From positions 62,001 through 126,000 of the forward strand of contig JBDNFW010000064.1 in the NCBI GenBank assembly GCA_041689615.1: a DNA stretch of 64,000 nucleotides, in the 5' to 3' direction. Within the stretch, counting starts at the first letter, position 1. Each line of letters opens with the position of its first letter. A program made the translations under genes and the position numbers. Positions 17,283-26,646 of this stretch are shown here, piece by piece. Source of the DNA: UBA7359 sp041689615 (GTDB taxonomy: Bacteria > Pseudomonadota > Gammaproteobacteria > Eutrophobiales > Eutrophobiaceae). A model generated the notes under the pieces. The model did no database searches and was not told the origin of the DNA. It saw only the letters and a list, made by a program, of their open reading frames with translations.

Positions 17283-18971
17283 TTAATCTTTCATGTGATG
17301 TTTTGGATTAACAGGACGCATTGTTGCATTTGCAATTAATGCGACAAATAAAATGACTGCCATCAGATACATCGTCGTGTTATATAAACTGGAAGTCGGA
17401 TCAACAGTCCCGGCAGGGGCAATCTCCATTAATTTACTAATGGTAACTGTTTTTGCGGAAACGAGTTGATCAAGTTGATCCATGCCTGAACCAAATTTGG
17501 CCTGAAAAGCAGCTGGATCAATTTTAGAAACAAGATCAGTGATTGCATTTTTAACTGATATTTCACGAAGTGATGTAATTGCCAAAGGTCCGAAAACACC
17601 AGCACTGGACCAGGCGGTTAGTAGACGTCCATGGATACCACCAACATATTTTGTACCAAAGATATCTGCCAGATAGGCGGGGATAGTTGCAAAACCACCA
17701 CCATACATAGTGAAGATAATCATGGTTGCGGCATAAAAATAAACTAGCCAAACGACAGAAGGATTTACACTGACTTGTTGCGCGGTATAAGGAATAGAAC
17801 AATATAAAATAATACCTAGGGTAAAAAAGATCCAATAGGTATTACGACGTCCGATATAATCCGAAGCACTCGCCCAAACGAATCGACCGCACATATTAAA
17901 CACACTGATCATCAATACGTAAGTTGATGCGAAACCAAAATCAACAATGTTGGGCAGCGTGGAACCAAAGATTTCATTCATCATCGTTTTGGCAACGGCT
18001 AACACCCCAATTCCTGCGGTAACGTTAAAACAAAGAACAATCCAGAGTTGATAAAACTGAGGTGTTTTTAATGCTTCGTCAATATGAACACTGTGTTGGC
18101 TAATCATAGCGTGTTGTGTGTCTTCTGGTGGTGGTTCCCAGCCTTTAGGCTTCCAGCCTTCGGCAGGAACTCTATAACCAAATGCGGCGCACATCATGAT
18201 GACAAAATAGATTGCACCTAATGTGAAAAATGCTTCTGCAACACCAATCGTTCCAGTCCCAACCAGATAAACACCAGGGTCTCCGGGAACTAACATATTG
18301 GCAACATCATTGATGCCAACAATAACGACTTCTTGCAAGTTTCCTGCAACATCTGCAAAACGTTTTCCGCTTTCGTCGGTAGATAAACTAACGCTATCAA
18401 TTGTGCCAAGATATTCAGGCGCTTTATAGAATAGTTTAATAAAAGGTTCGATCATGAATTTGGCGATCATGGCACCGCCGCCAAAACCCATAATGGCTAT
18501 ACCCGTTGCCATACCACGACGATCAGGAAACCAGCGTATTAATGTACTTACAGGAGAAACGTAACCTAAACCAAGTCCGCATCCACCTATAACACCGTAG
18601 CCCAGATATAATAAATTAATTTCGCCAATGAGTATGCCAAAACCCCCAACTATAAAGCCTCCGCCCCAACAACAAGCAGCAACAGCTCCCACCATTCGCG
18701 GGCCAACTTTTTCTAACCACTTGCCGGCTACCGCTGCGGATAATCCAAGAAAAACGATTGCGATAGTGAAGGTGATAGTGACACTTTGTAGCGACCAATC
18801 ATCTGCTGCACTTGTGACAACGCCGAGTCGTTTAATTAGTGCGGGGTTAAATAAACTCCATGCATAAACAGAGCCGATACACAGATGAATTCCTAATGCG
18901 GCCGGCGCAATCAACCAACGATTGAAGCCTTCCTTTGCAACAATGTGTTTTTTTGATAGTAGTTCAAGCAT
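17283..18971 (-). CDS. OFA-family (oxalate/formate antiporter type) MFS transporter
   Basis: A 562-residue inner-membrane carrier of the major facilitator superfamily with about 12 helices. The start NRWLIAPAALGIHLCIGSVYAWS and the following GLSAAVAGKWLEKVGPR are typical for the OFA group, as is the conserved WFPDRRGMATG in the loop after helix four. There is an extra polar segment between helices five and seven. I use the ATG at 18971; an in-frame TTG at 19031 would add 20 residues that are unlike the family. The substrate is probably a small mono- or dicarboxylate, unproven. Confidence 0.82.
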   Translation of the reverse strand: MLELLSKKHIVAKEGFNRWLIAPAALGIHLCIGSVYAWSLFNPALIKRLGVVTSAADDWSLQSVTITFTIAIVFLGLSAAVAGKWLEKVGPRMVGAVAACCWGGGFIVGGFGILIGEINLLYLGYGVIGGCGLGLGYVSPVSTLIRWFPDRRGMATGIAIMGFGGGAMIAKFMIEPFIKLFYKAPEYLGTIDSVSLSTDESGKRFADVAGNLQEVVIVGINDVANMLVPGDPGVYLVGTGTIGVAEAFFTLGAIYFVIMMCAAFGYRVPAEGWKPKGWEPPPEDTQHAMISQHSVHIDEALKTPQFYQLWIVLCFNVTAGIGVLAVAKTMMNEIFGSTLPNIVDFGFASTYVLMISVFNMCGRFVWASASDYIGRRNTYWIFFTLGIILYCSIPYTAQQVSVNPSVVWLVYFYAATMIIFTMYGGGFATIPAYLADIFGTKYVGGIHGRLLTAWSSAGVFGPLAITSLREISVKNAITDLVSKIDPAAFQAKFGSGMDQLDQLVSAKTVTISKLMEIAPAGTVDPTSSLYNTTMYLMAVILFVALIANATMRPVNPKHHMKD

Positions 18972-19447
18972 GATGAAGAAGTTTTCCCCGATAAATATTC
19001 TAGTGAAAAGTATTTTTATTAAATTGGCCAATATTATTCAGTTATTTTATGGCGCAATTATCGAGCTAAAGAAAATTTGTATTTGACAGTACTAGGATAA
19101 TCAGTATTCTCCTCGATTGAAAGTATTAGGTGCCAACTGTTTCAAAACAGTTGTGTTAAACGGGAAGTCGGTGCGTTGTTAAAACAAGGCCGACGCTGCC
19201 CCCGCAACGGTAAGTGAGTTTAAGTTTGTTCAATAAGTCACTGTGTCGAATAGTTATTTACAGACATGGGAAGGCGAGCAAACCGATGTTTCATCCCTCA
19301 TAAGCCCGGAGACCGGCCTGATATTTATTAAACCACGCTGCGGGAGGCTGTGGAGGCGATTTTAAAATATCTGCGGTCTCGCTGTATTTTTCCTGATCCT
19401 TTTCCTAATCCCCAGCTAATAAAAAATTAAACGGTGCGGCGGGCACC
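18972..19447. other. Divergent intergenic region between transporter and btuB
   Basis: Besides the cobalamin riboswitch, the 120-base tail holds GGTGC-GGCGG-GCACC at about 19432-19446, which can fold so that the GGCGGG ribosome site of btuB lies in the loop. A pyrimidine-rich TTTTTCCTGATCCTTTTCC stretch lies between. The minus-strand transporter promoter must lie in 18972-19120. Confidence 0.6.
19121..19325 (+). promoter_or_regulatory. Cobalamin riboswitch upstream of btuB
   Basis: The leader has the full sequence signature of an adenosylcobalamin-type riboswitch: AGGTGCC at 19128, GGGAAGTCGGTGCG and CCGACGCTGCCCCCGCAACGGTAA near 19161-19212, the GTCACTG box at 19238-19244, TGGGAAGGC at 19267-19275, and AAGCCCGGAGACCGGCCTG at 19302-19320. 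In known cases cobalamin binding shuts off the downstream gene. Here it would control btuB and the two genes after it. Confidence 0.95.
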
Positions 19448-21496
19448 ATGGGGAGCACGACCTTGCGTATAATTATTACACTATTTTTTTTAAACACCCT
19501 TTTTATTTCAAACATTGCTTTGGCAGAGAATGTTGAATTAGATCCTTTGACCATAGTTTCAACACGACTGGATGATGAAATTGCTAACGCACCGAAAAAC
19601 GTCACAATTATTACTTCGGAACAAATTGAAGCCTCTCCAGCAAAAACAATTCCTGAATTACTTTCACTTGAAGCAGGGATACTAAGTCGGAGTTTCTTTG
19701 GTAATTCAGCAGCTAGAAGCACTATAGATATCCGTGGATTTGGTGCTACCTCAACCCAAAACACATTGATACTTCTGGATGGTCGACGTTTAAATGACAT
19801 TGATCAGTCTTCAATTAATTATGCGGCAATTCCAATTCATAATATCGAACGAATTGAAGTTGTTCGTGGTTCTGGTGGAGTATTATATGGTGATGGTGCA
19901 GTTGGTGGCTCCATTAACATAATAACAAAACGCGCTCAGGCCGGAGAAAAAACAGGAATCGCAAAAGTTTCATATGGATCTTATGCCACGAGCCAAGCCG
20001 AAGTCGCTTTAGCATTAGGCTCAGAAAATTATGGGGTTAACATAGCAGCTAATTATATTGATTCGAATGGATACAGAAATAACAATGAATTAATACAACG
20101 AAATATACAAGCTGATATCAGACGTGACATTAGTGGTGGCGAACTATTTTTTAAAGCAGGCGCATCAAATCAACATTTGGGGCTCCCTGGAAATAGAAGA
20201 GTAGAACCTGGCAAGAACATTAATTTATTAGCTACTCATCGCCAAGGGGCAAGTACTCCAAAAGATTTTGCAAAAGAAGAATCTCATTTCATAACTTTAG
20301 GTGCGCGCCAACGTTTGCATGATGATATAGAAGCTATTATTGATTTTGGATATCGTTTTAAAAATCAAAAAGCATTTTTTGATCAAGGTGGTTTCCCAAG
20401 TTCCTTGAACACTGATTTTGATATCTGGTCTGTTACACCAAGGTTAAATATAGATACTGCATTAGTAAATATAAACCATCATATTACAATTGGAACTGAT
20501 GTTTATTATTATAATTATGACTCTAATCGTTCACCTACTTTAGCGACAAGTAGTACCCCTATAAATAAACTGGGTATAGATCAGAAGACTTACGCGCTTT
20601 ATATAAATGACTTGATTGATATTTCAGATGCAACTCATTTTGAAATTGGAGCGAGAATTCAGCATGTAAATTTAAATGCGGTGGATGAGTTTAATAGTTC
20701 GGCTCCAGGAGCAAATGGTTTTAATGCTAAAGCTCCTGATTTTGCTCAGAATAATACTGAAGAAATGTATAACCTTGGTCTTCGACATCAATTTACAAAG
20801 ACAGTATCAGTCTATGGAAATGTTGGTAGAAGTGTACGCTTTGGTAACGTAGATGAAATATATGAGTCAAATGCCTTTTCTCCATTAAAACCACAGACTG
20901 CCAATCATTTTGACATTGGCATTGGTTTTAATTATGAGAAATTATCTGCGTCATTATCTGCTTATTATATGGATTTAGAAAATGAAATTCATTTTAATCG
21001 AACTGTTGGGACATTTGGCGAAAATGTTAACCTTGATCCTACTAAACGAGAAGGCATTGAAACGACGATAGAATTGATGCCACTGACTAATGTTTCAATT
21101 AGGGGTAATTATGCCTACCTTACTTCTGAGTTTGATGAAGGAGCATTAGCAGGTAACGAAGTACCTTTGGTTCCTAATCATACTGCTAGCGTGTCCGTTA
21201 ATTGGGATATTAATTCAACATTTACACTTACTTCTATCTGGCGATACGTAGGTGAAAAACGATTCGACAACGATCAAAGCAATAATTTCGGTCAAGAAAT
21301 TCCTGACTATGATATGTTGGATTTGAAACTAAAGGGTGATTATCATGCTTGGGCAGTAGACCTGTCTTTTAATAATTTACTGGATGAGGAAGCATTTGAT
21401 TACGCGATAAGAAGCACGACAACTGCAGGGACATATAATGCGCAACCATTGCCAGAACGAAATATAACTATATCTATAAGTTATAACTTCAATTAG
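19448..21496 (+). CDS. btuB: TonB-dependent outer-membrane cobalamin receptor
   Basis: A 682-residue outer-membrane transporter. A signal peptide of about 26 residues (ends ALAEN) is followed by a TonB-box-like DPLTIVSTR, a plug domain with IDIRGFGATS, LLDGRRLND and the RIEVVRGSGGVLYGDGAVGG motif, then a 22-strand barrel ending in ITISISYNFN with the C-terminal aromatic needed for outer-membrane insertion. A cobalamin riboswitch sits directly upstream, which strongly supports vitamin B12 or a corrinoid as substrate. It heads a probable operon with the next two genes. Confidence 0.92.
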   Translation: MGSTTLRIIITLFFLNTLFISNIALAENVELDPLTIVSTRLDDEIANAPKNVTIITSEQIEASPAKTIPELLSLEAGILSRSFFGNSAARSTIDIRGFGATSTQNTLILLDGRRLNDIDQSSINYAAIPIHNIERIEVVRGSGGVLYGDGAVGGSINIITKRAQAGEKTGIAKVSYGSYATSQAEVALALGSENYGVNIAANYIDSNGYRNNNELIQRNIQADIRRDISGGELFFKAGASNQHLGLPGNRRVEPGKNINLLATHRQGASTPKDFAKEESHFITLGARQRLHDDIEAIIDFGYRFKNQKAFFDQGGFPSSLNTDFDIWSVTPRLNIDTALVNINHHITIGTDVYYYNYDSNRSPTLATSSTPINKLGIDQKTYALYINDLIDISDATHFEIGARIQHVNLNAVDEFNSSAPGANGFNAKAPDFAQNNTEEMYNLGLRHQFTKTVSVYGNVGRSVRFGNVDEIYESNAFSPLKPQTANHFDIGIGFNYEKLSASLSAYYMDLENEIHFNRTVGTFGENVNLDPTKREGIETTIELMPLTNVSIRGNYAYLTSEFDEGALAGNEVPLVPNHTASVSVNWDINSTFTLTSIWRYVGEKRFDNDQSNNFGQEIPDYDMLDLKLKGDYHAWAVDLSFNNLLDEEAFDYAIRSTTTAGTYNAQPLPERNITISISYNFN

Positions 21497-21555
21497 AAGA
21501 AGGTATCTTCTATAATCAATAAGTAATTTTAAATCGTGTCCTATGGAGATCTGTT

Positions 21556-22083
21556 ATGTTGAAACATAAGAATATTTATATATTAATTTTAGTTCTACTG
21601 GCAGTCTCTTCCAGATTGATCCCTCATCCTCTAAATTTTACTCCTATTGGTGCTCTAGGGCTTTTTGCGGGGGCTTATATACTCGATAAAAGGGTCTGGC
21701 TCTTGCCTCTTTGTGCCTTGTTGCTGAGTGATTTCATTATTGGTTTTTACGAGCCAATTGCTATGTTGTTTGTTTACCTTGGTTTTGCCTTAAGTGCTTT
21801 TATAGGACGCTTGCTTCTTTCTGATAAACGCACGCCACTAAGGTTAGGCGGAGCCGCGGTCACTTCGGCAACTTTATTTTTCGTGGTATCAAATTTCGGA
21901 ACATGGCTAACAGGTACACTTTATCCTATATCTATTACCGGATTAGTTGAGTGTTATTTAATGGCTATACCTTTCTACGGCAATACTTTATTAGGCGATC
22001 TTTTTTATGTAGTAGTATTGTTTGGAATTTATGAAAGCGCTCAAGTCTGGATGCAAAAGCGCCAGGTTACTCAAGTGGTTTAA
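21556..22083 (+). CDS. DUF6580-like membrane protein, probable corrinoid uptake component
   Basis: A 175-residue hydrophobic protein with about five membrane helices. Its start (SRLIPHPLNFTPIGALGLFAG) and internal LLLSDFIIGFY segment match DUF6580, a family placed with ECF transporter substrate components by fold-like features. GGAG lies seven bases before the ATG. The position between btuB and a cobalamin adenosyltransferase, behind a cobalamin riboswitch, suggests it helps move corrinoid or a precursor across the inner membrane. No BtuC/BtuD genes are in the window. Family call moderate; function inferred from context. Confidence 0.7.
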   Translation: MLKHKNIYILILVLLAVSSRLIPHPLNFTPIGALGLFAGAYILDKRVWLLPLCALLLSDFIIGFYEPIAMLFVYLGFALSAFIGRLLLSDKRTPLRLGGAAVTSATLFFVVSNFGTWLTGTLYPISITGLVECYLMAIPFYGNTLLGDLFYVVVLFGIYESAQVWMQKRQVTQVV

Positions 22084-22106
22084 TCAGTTTTTAAAAGGAA
22101 GTTTCT

Positions 22107-22667
22107 ATGGGCGATAGATTATCTAAAATCTATACTCGAACGGGTGATGATGGCACGACCGGACTTGCCAACGGCAATCGTATTGATAAATCAAGTATTC
22201 GTGTTGACGTTATGGGTAATCTTGATGAGTTGAACAGTTTAATCGGCGTTATTGAAGCAAGTGATATACCGAGTGATATTTCGGGATATTTGTTAAATAT
22301 CCAACATCGTTTGTTCGATATTGGCGGAGAGATTGCTACTCCGGGTAATGCCGTAACTGCTCCGACTAGTATTGAACGCCTGGAAGAATTAATAGACTCA
22401 TACAATGAAGATTTACCTTCATTAAAAGAGTTTATTTTACCTGGAGGTTCTCTTTCTGCTTCTATTTGTCATCTGGCAAGAAGTGTCTGTCGACGATGTG
22501 AACGAAGTCTAGTTGAATTAAGTCGAACTGAATTTTTAAACACAGAATCTTTACGCTATATTAATCGTTTATCCGATTTATTATTCGTGTTAGCAAGAAC
22601 CTTGAATCAAGGGAAGGGTGGAAAAGAAATATTTTGGGATAGTGAACGTCTGAAACGTTCAGTTTAG
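22107..22667 (+). CDS. pduO: PduO-type ATP:cob(I)alamin adenosyltransferase
   Basis: A 186-residue cytoplasmic enzyme that adds the 5'-deoxyadenosyl group of ATP to cob(I)alamin to make adenosylcobalamin. The N-terminal ATP loop KIYTRTGDDGTTGL, the helix with DELNSLIG, and the RSVCRRCER and NRLSDLLFVLAR motifs are all in place, as in the PduO/MMAB trimer family. A good AAGGAAG ribosome site is present. It follows the DUF6580 gene by 23 bases, completing a cobalamin uptake and activation operon. Confidence 0.92.
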   Translation: MGDRLSKIYTRTGDDGTTGLANGNRIDKSSIRVDVMGNLDELNSLIGVIEASDIPSDISGYLLNIQHRLFDIGGEIATPGNAVTAPTSIERLEELIDSYNEDLPSLKEFILPGGSLSASICHLARSVCRRCERSLVELSRTEFLNTESLRYINRLSDLLFVLARTLNQGKGGKEIFWDSERLKRSV

Positions 22668-22817
22668 TTATTAGTTGTATAATAAAGAGTAATAATTTCC
22701 GCCTGAAACCCGTTTTCGTTGTTTAAAAATCCTGATTCTGCTTTTAAAAATAGAATATCTTTCTCATTTAAGCTCAAGTTATATTATTATAGTCATTAAA
22801 GATACTGAGACTATTAT

Positions 22818-24632
22818 ATGACAGCTGGCCAACTACCATTGGTTCTGGGAATAATAGGTGATAATAAAGTATTATCATCTGATCATCATGAGACATTAAA
22901 ACAGTCTGTCAAAAAAATTCTTTTTGACTTTAAAAATGAATTTCCCGATACAAAAATTCAGCTGTTAACTTCATTGAAAAAAAAATCTGAACAACTTGCT
23001 GCTGAAGTTGGTCTTGAGAATGATGTAGATGTTATTGTTGTAACGCCTTTTACACCTGAGCAAACTGAAACTGCCGATTCTGATATACGTTCCACTGAAA
23101 ACAGATCTGCCAGAATATTAGTAAAAGCATTAGAGAATTTTTGTTTGCCCGCACCAGTTGCAGATCATGGCCATTCCAATATTGACCAATATTCTCAGGC
23201 ACAAACAGGCGCATTCATTGCAAAGCGTTGTCACATATTAGTTGCTTTATGGGATGGGAAGCCATCTGAAATAACGGGCAGCATATGCCAAATAGTTAAT
23301 TTTAAACTAACAGGCAATATGAACTGGATTCCCCAAGCATATCAAACTGTAAAAAATGATCTGGATTTACCGAATAAGGGTCCAGTATTCAATCTGATTT
23401 TATCTAATAGACATGTAACAGGTGACGACATATTTGAATTAATTAAGCGATATCCATTCGAGGAATCTATAAATAAAGAAAATTCAGATAATCAAGCCAC
23501 AGAAAAACAGTTTTTAAAATCACTGGAAAGGTTGAACGAATATAACAAAGACGTGGTAACTTTTTTATCTGTTGATGCATGCAACCTTGAAAAGCAGATT
23601 TATCCTTTAATTCCTTTAAATGAGATCTCTTCATTAGAAGATGAACAACGAAATATACTGGAAGTTTATACAGCATCCGATCAACTTGCTCAGATCTTTC
23701 AGAAGAGAATCAAACAAACGTCAAAATTGCTTTATTTTGTATCTGCGTTTATGCCATTGGTATTTATGGTGTATATAAAACTATGGCAACAACCACCTGT
23801 TATTATGTTTTATGTTGTTCTCTCTTTTATTGTTTATCTGATTTATTGGTACAGCCGTAAAAAGAAGTATCAAATAAAATATCTGGATTATCGAGCGTTG
23901 GCAGAAGGGTTACGCGTCCAGTTTTTCTGGAGAAGCATTGAGTTGACTAATCCAGTAAGAGATTTGAATAAACGACCGGGTGGTGCTGTGCTTCCGGTGA
24001 CAGTATCGGACTGTTATTTAAGAAAACAAAACGGCGTGCTTGACTGGATCCGCGATTCAATTCGCATAGCAAGTTTGCCTATTTACGGTAAAACAAGACA
24101 AGCTGATAAAGAGCATATATTAAATCTTGTGCTGAAACATTGGGTTAACGATCAGTCAAACTATTACACTCGCGCAGCTTTTAGGGACGAAAAAAAGTCA
24201 AAGCAATTTGATAGAGCTATACTTCCTTTAATACTAATAGGAGGGATATTATCTATTTCATTAACCGGATTGTTTCCAGTGATTGCAAATTATCCTGTCA
24301 CAAAAAATATAATGATATTGTGTGTCGGATATTTGCCCGCGATTGGAGGCTTGCTTAAAGCTTATATTTTTACGATGGGTTACTGGGAGCAATCACGACA
24401 ATACGAAAGAATGGCGAATGTCTTCAATCAAGCGCTAAATAAAATCAACGAAGTGAGTGATTTTGATGAAACTATTTCAATTATTCATGAGTTGGGTAAA
24501 GAAGCCTTGAGGGAAAATGGTGACTGGGTTTTATTACATCGTGACAGGCCAATAAAAGTACCGGGTACCGGCAAATCAAATTTGATCGAAGCGACAATGT
24601 CATTTCAAAAAAAAGAAAACATAATTAGATGA
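22818..24632 (+). CDS. SLOG-domain protein with four membrane helices (SLATT-like effector)
   Basis: A 604-residue protein of an accessory signalling pair. Residues 7-165 fit a SLOG Rossmann-like nucleotide-sensor domain: an opening strand PLVLGIIGD, LTSLKKKSEQLAAEVG, VVTPF and the family signature AKRCHILVALWDGK at 135-148, although the following glycine-rich GGTA is replaced by ITGS. Membrane helices are predicted at about 304-321, 327-345, 467-485 and 495-517; between them DYRALAEGLRVQFFW resembles the helical motif of SLATT membrane effectors. Its stop overlaps the start of the cyclase gene by four bases. Likely a ligand-gated membrane effector; no function is proven. Confidence 0.7.
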   Translation: MTAGQLPLVLGIIGDNKVLSSDHHETLKQSVKKILFDFKNEFPDTKIQLLTSLKKKSEQLAAEVGLENDVDVIVVTPFTPEQTETADSDIRSTENRSARILVKALENFCLPAPVADHGHSNIDQYSQAQTGAFIAKRCHILVALWDGKPSEITGSICQIVNFKLTGNMNWIPQAYQTVKNDLDLPNKGPVFNLILSNRHVTGDDIFELIKRYPFEESINKENSDNQATEKQFLKSLERLNEYNKDVVTFLSVDACNLEKQIYPLIPLNEISSLEDEQRNILEVYTASDQLAQIFQKRIKQTSKLLYFVSAFMPLVFMVYIKLWQQPPVIMFYVVLSFIVYLIYWYSRKKKYQIKYLDYRALAEGLRVQFFWRSIELTNPVRDLNKRPGGAVLPVTVSDCYLRKQNGVLDWIRDSIRIASLPIYGKTRQADKEHILNLVLKHWVNDQSNYYTRAAFRDEKKSKQFDRAILPLILIGGILSISLTGLFPVIANYPVTKNIMILCVGYLPAIGGLLKAYIFTMGYWEQSRQYERMANVFNQALNKINEVSDFDETISIIHELGKEALRENGDWVLLHRDRPIKVPGTGKSNLIEATMSFQKKENIIR

Positions 24633-26539
24633 TGATCACGGCACATATGAATACAATTGATGAGCTTATAGCGAGTTGGCATACACACTCAAATCAGACT
24701 GATTTGAGCGCAGATATATTTCTTTCTTTCGGTGTTCAGGCGCTGGAACTGGGACATCCTTATCTGGCTTATGACATTTTAAAAAAAGGAATTTTGTTAT
24801 ACCCAGATAATAAGAATTTGATTTATAGGGGAGCATTGGCATTGGCCAGAAGCGGTTCACTGTTTACGGCAAATGCATTATTAATTAATTTAATTAATAA
24901 ACTTGATGAAAGCGATCCGATATTTCCCGATTTATTAAGTCTTGCCGGGAGACTAGCCAAAGACTGTTGGGCTAAAAGTAAAGACGTGAGGAAGAAAAAT
25001 GAATTTGCCAGACAAAGCCTGCATTTTTATAAAAAAGCGTTTGATATTACCAATGATTACTACCCGGGCATTAATGCAGCAACATTGAGTTTAATCTTGA
25101 ATCAAAATACTGAAGCCGGGTTAATTGCAAAACAAATCAGTGAAATTTGTATTAAACAGCATAAAACTGATCAGGATTACTGGTTGTTGGCAACTCTGGG
25201 TGAAGCGGCGTTGATACAAGGAAATTATGATGAAGCTATTTCCTGGTATAGAAAGGTCATGGATAACATCGGTAATAAAACAGGGGATATTTCCAGCATA
25301 CGTCGACAAGTTCTTTATTTAAACGTGTACGTTAAAGGCTGTGACAAGATACTTGATTTATTACAAGTCCCAATTGTTATTGCTTTCTCTGGTCATATGG
25401 TTGATTTGCCAAATCGATCTGAAACGAGGTTCCCGGTTAATCTGGAAAAAGATGTGCGTGAAAAAATTGATGTGAGTTTAAAACAATTTCATTCAATTAT
25501 TGCTTATTCATCAGCCGCATGTGGTTCAGACATTATCTTTCTGGAAGCAATTCAGGAGTTAAAAGGCCAAACACATATTGTGTTACCTTTTGTGCAACAG
25601 GATTTTATTGACACTAGTGTATCAATTGCCGGGAACGAATGGCTTAAACGGTTTCATACTGTTATTGGTAAAGCAACATCAGTCTCATATGCAACCAGGG
25701 AAGGATATCTTGGCGATGATTCGTTATTTGCCTATGCGAATGATCTGATTCAAGGTAATTCGCTTTTAAAAGCAGAACAATTAAATAGTCATGTTATTTT
25801 TCTTGCTGTGGCTGATAGGGCACAAAAAAATGATATCGGAGGCACACTTCATTCTTTGGGGCTATGGGAAGGTCAAAACAGAGAATCAATAGTTATTGAC
25901 TTGTCTGAACTAAGGTCAGTTTTTTCTGATGACCAATATCTTTCTGACAATCAATCAAATGTAAAAAGTATGAAATATGATGGAAAAGTTTTATCTAGAC
26001 AGATAAAAACAATGATGTTTGCTGATTGTGTCGGGTTTAGTCGATTAGGAGAGGAAAGTGCGCCCTCTTTTTTCATAAATTTTTTAGGGCAGATATCAAG
26101 GGTTATCGATAACGTTAATATACCACCGGTATTCAGTAATACATGGGGCGATGGTTTGTTTATGGTTTTCGATGATGTGCTTAGTGCTGCAGAATTTGCA
26201 TTATGCTTAAGAGAGATGGTAATCGAAACGGATTGGCAGCAACATGGCTTGCCTGATGATACAAACATTCGAATTGGAATGCACACGGGGCCAGTGTATA
26301 CAACCAAGGATCCAATAATTAAACGTAATAATTACTTTGGCACACACGTTAATCTTGCTGCACGTATAGAACCGATTACAACGCCTGGCGCAATATTTCT
26401 AACAGAGCAATCTGCCTCGATGCTGACCGCCAGTGGAAATCAGGATTATGCCTGTGACTATTTGGGGTTAACTGAATTGGCAAAAAAATACGGTAGTGAT
26501 TCCCTTTATCGACTCAGGCGTTTTGATTCTATAGATTGA
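24629..26539 (+). CDS. TRAFs-binding/TPR-S + SLOG + class III nucleotidyl cyclase fusion
   Basis: A 636-residue three-part signalling protein. Residues 1-240 are helical repeats with YYPGINAATLSLI at 144-156, the hallmark of the TRAFs-binding (DUF4071/TPR-S) domain. Residues 247-425 are a SLOG domain (IAFSGHM, YSSAACGSDIIFLEA). Residues 455-630 are a class III cyclase: metal ligands D466 and D508, transition-state N575 and R579 are present. The two base-selecting positions are Asn (N504 where adenylate cyclases have Lys, N568 where they have Asp or Thr). It overlaps the SLOG-membrane gene by ATGA, so the two are translationally coupled. Product nucleotide unknown. Confidence 0.8.
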   Translation: MMITAHMNTIDELIASWHTHSNQTDLSADIFLSFGVQALELGHPYLAYDILKKGILLYPDNKNLIYRGALALARSGSLFTANALLINLINKLDESDPIFPDLLSLAGRLAKDCWAKSKDVRKKNEFARQSLHFYKKAFDITNDYYPGINAATLSLILNQNTEAGLIAKQISEICIKQHKTDQDYWLLATLGEAALIQGNYDEAISWYRKVMDNIGNKTGDISSIRRQVLYLNVYVKGCDKILDLLQVPIVIAFSGHMVDLPNRSETRFPVNLEKDVREKIDVSLKQFHSIIAYSSAACGSDIIFLEAIQELKGQTHIVLPFVQQDFIDTSVSIAGNEWLKRFHTVIGKATSVSYATREGYLGDDSLFAYANDLIQGNSLLKAEQLNSHVIFLAVADRAQKNDIGGTLHSLGLWEGQNRESIVIDLSELRSVFSDDQYLSDNQSNVKSMKYDGKVLSRQIKTMMFADCVGFSRLGEESAPSFFINFLGQISRVIDNVNIPPVFSNTWGDGLFMVFDDVLSAAEFALCLREMVIETDWQQHGLPDDTNIRIGMHTGPVYTTKDPIIKRNNYFGTHVNLAARIEPITTPGAIFLTEQSASMLTASGNQDYACDYLGLTELAKKYGSDSLYRLRRFDSID

Positions 26540-26646
26540 CTTTGTAACATATTGATTATATTCAATATATAAAACTTACAATTTAGTAAAAAGGGCATAT
26601 ACTTTAGTTGACATTGTCGAAACATTATATGGCAGGAGTTGTCATT

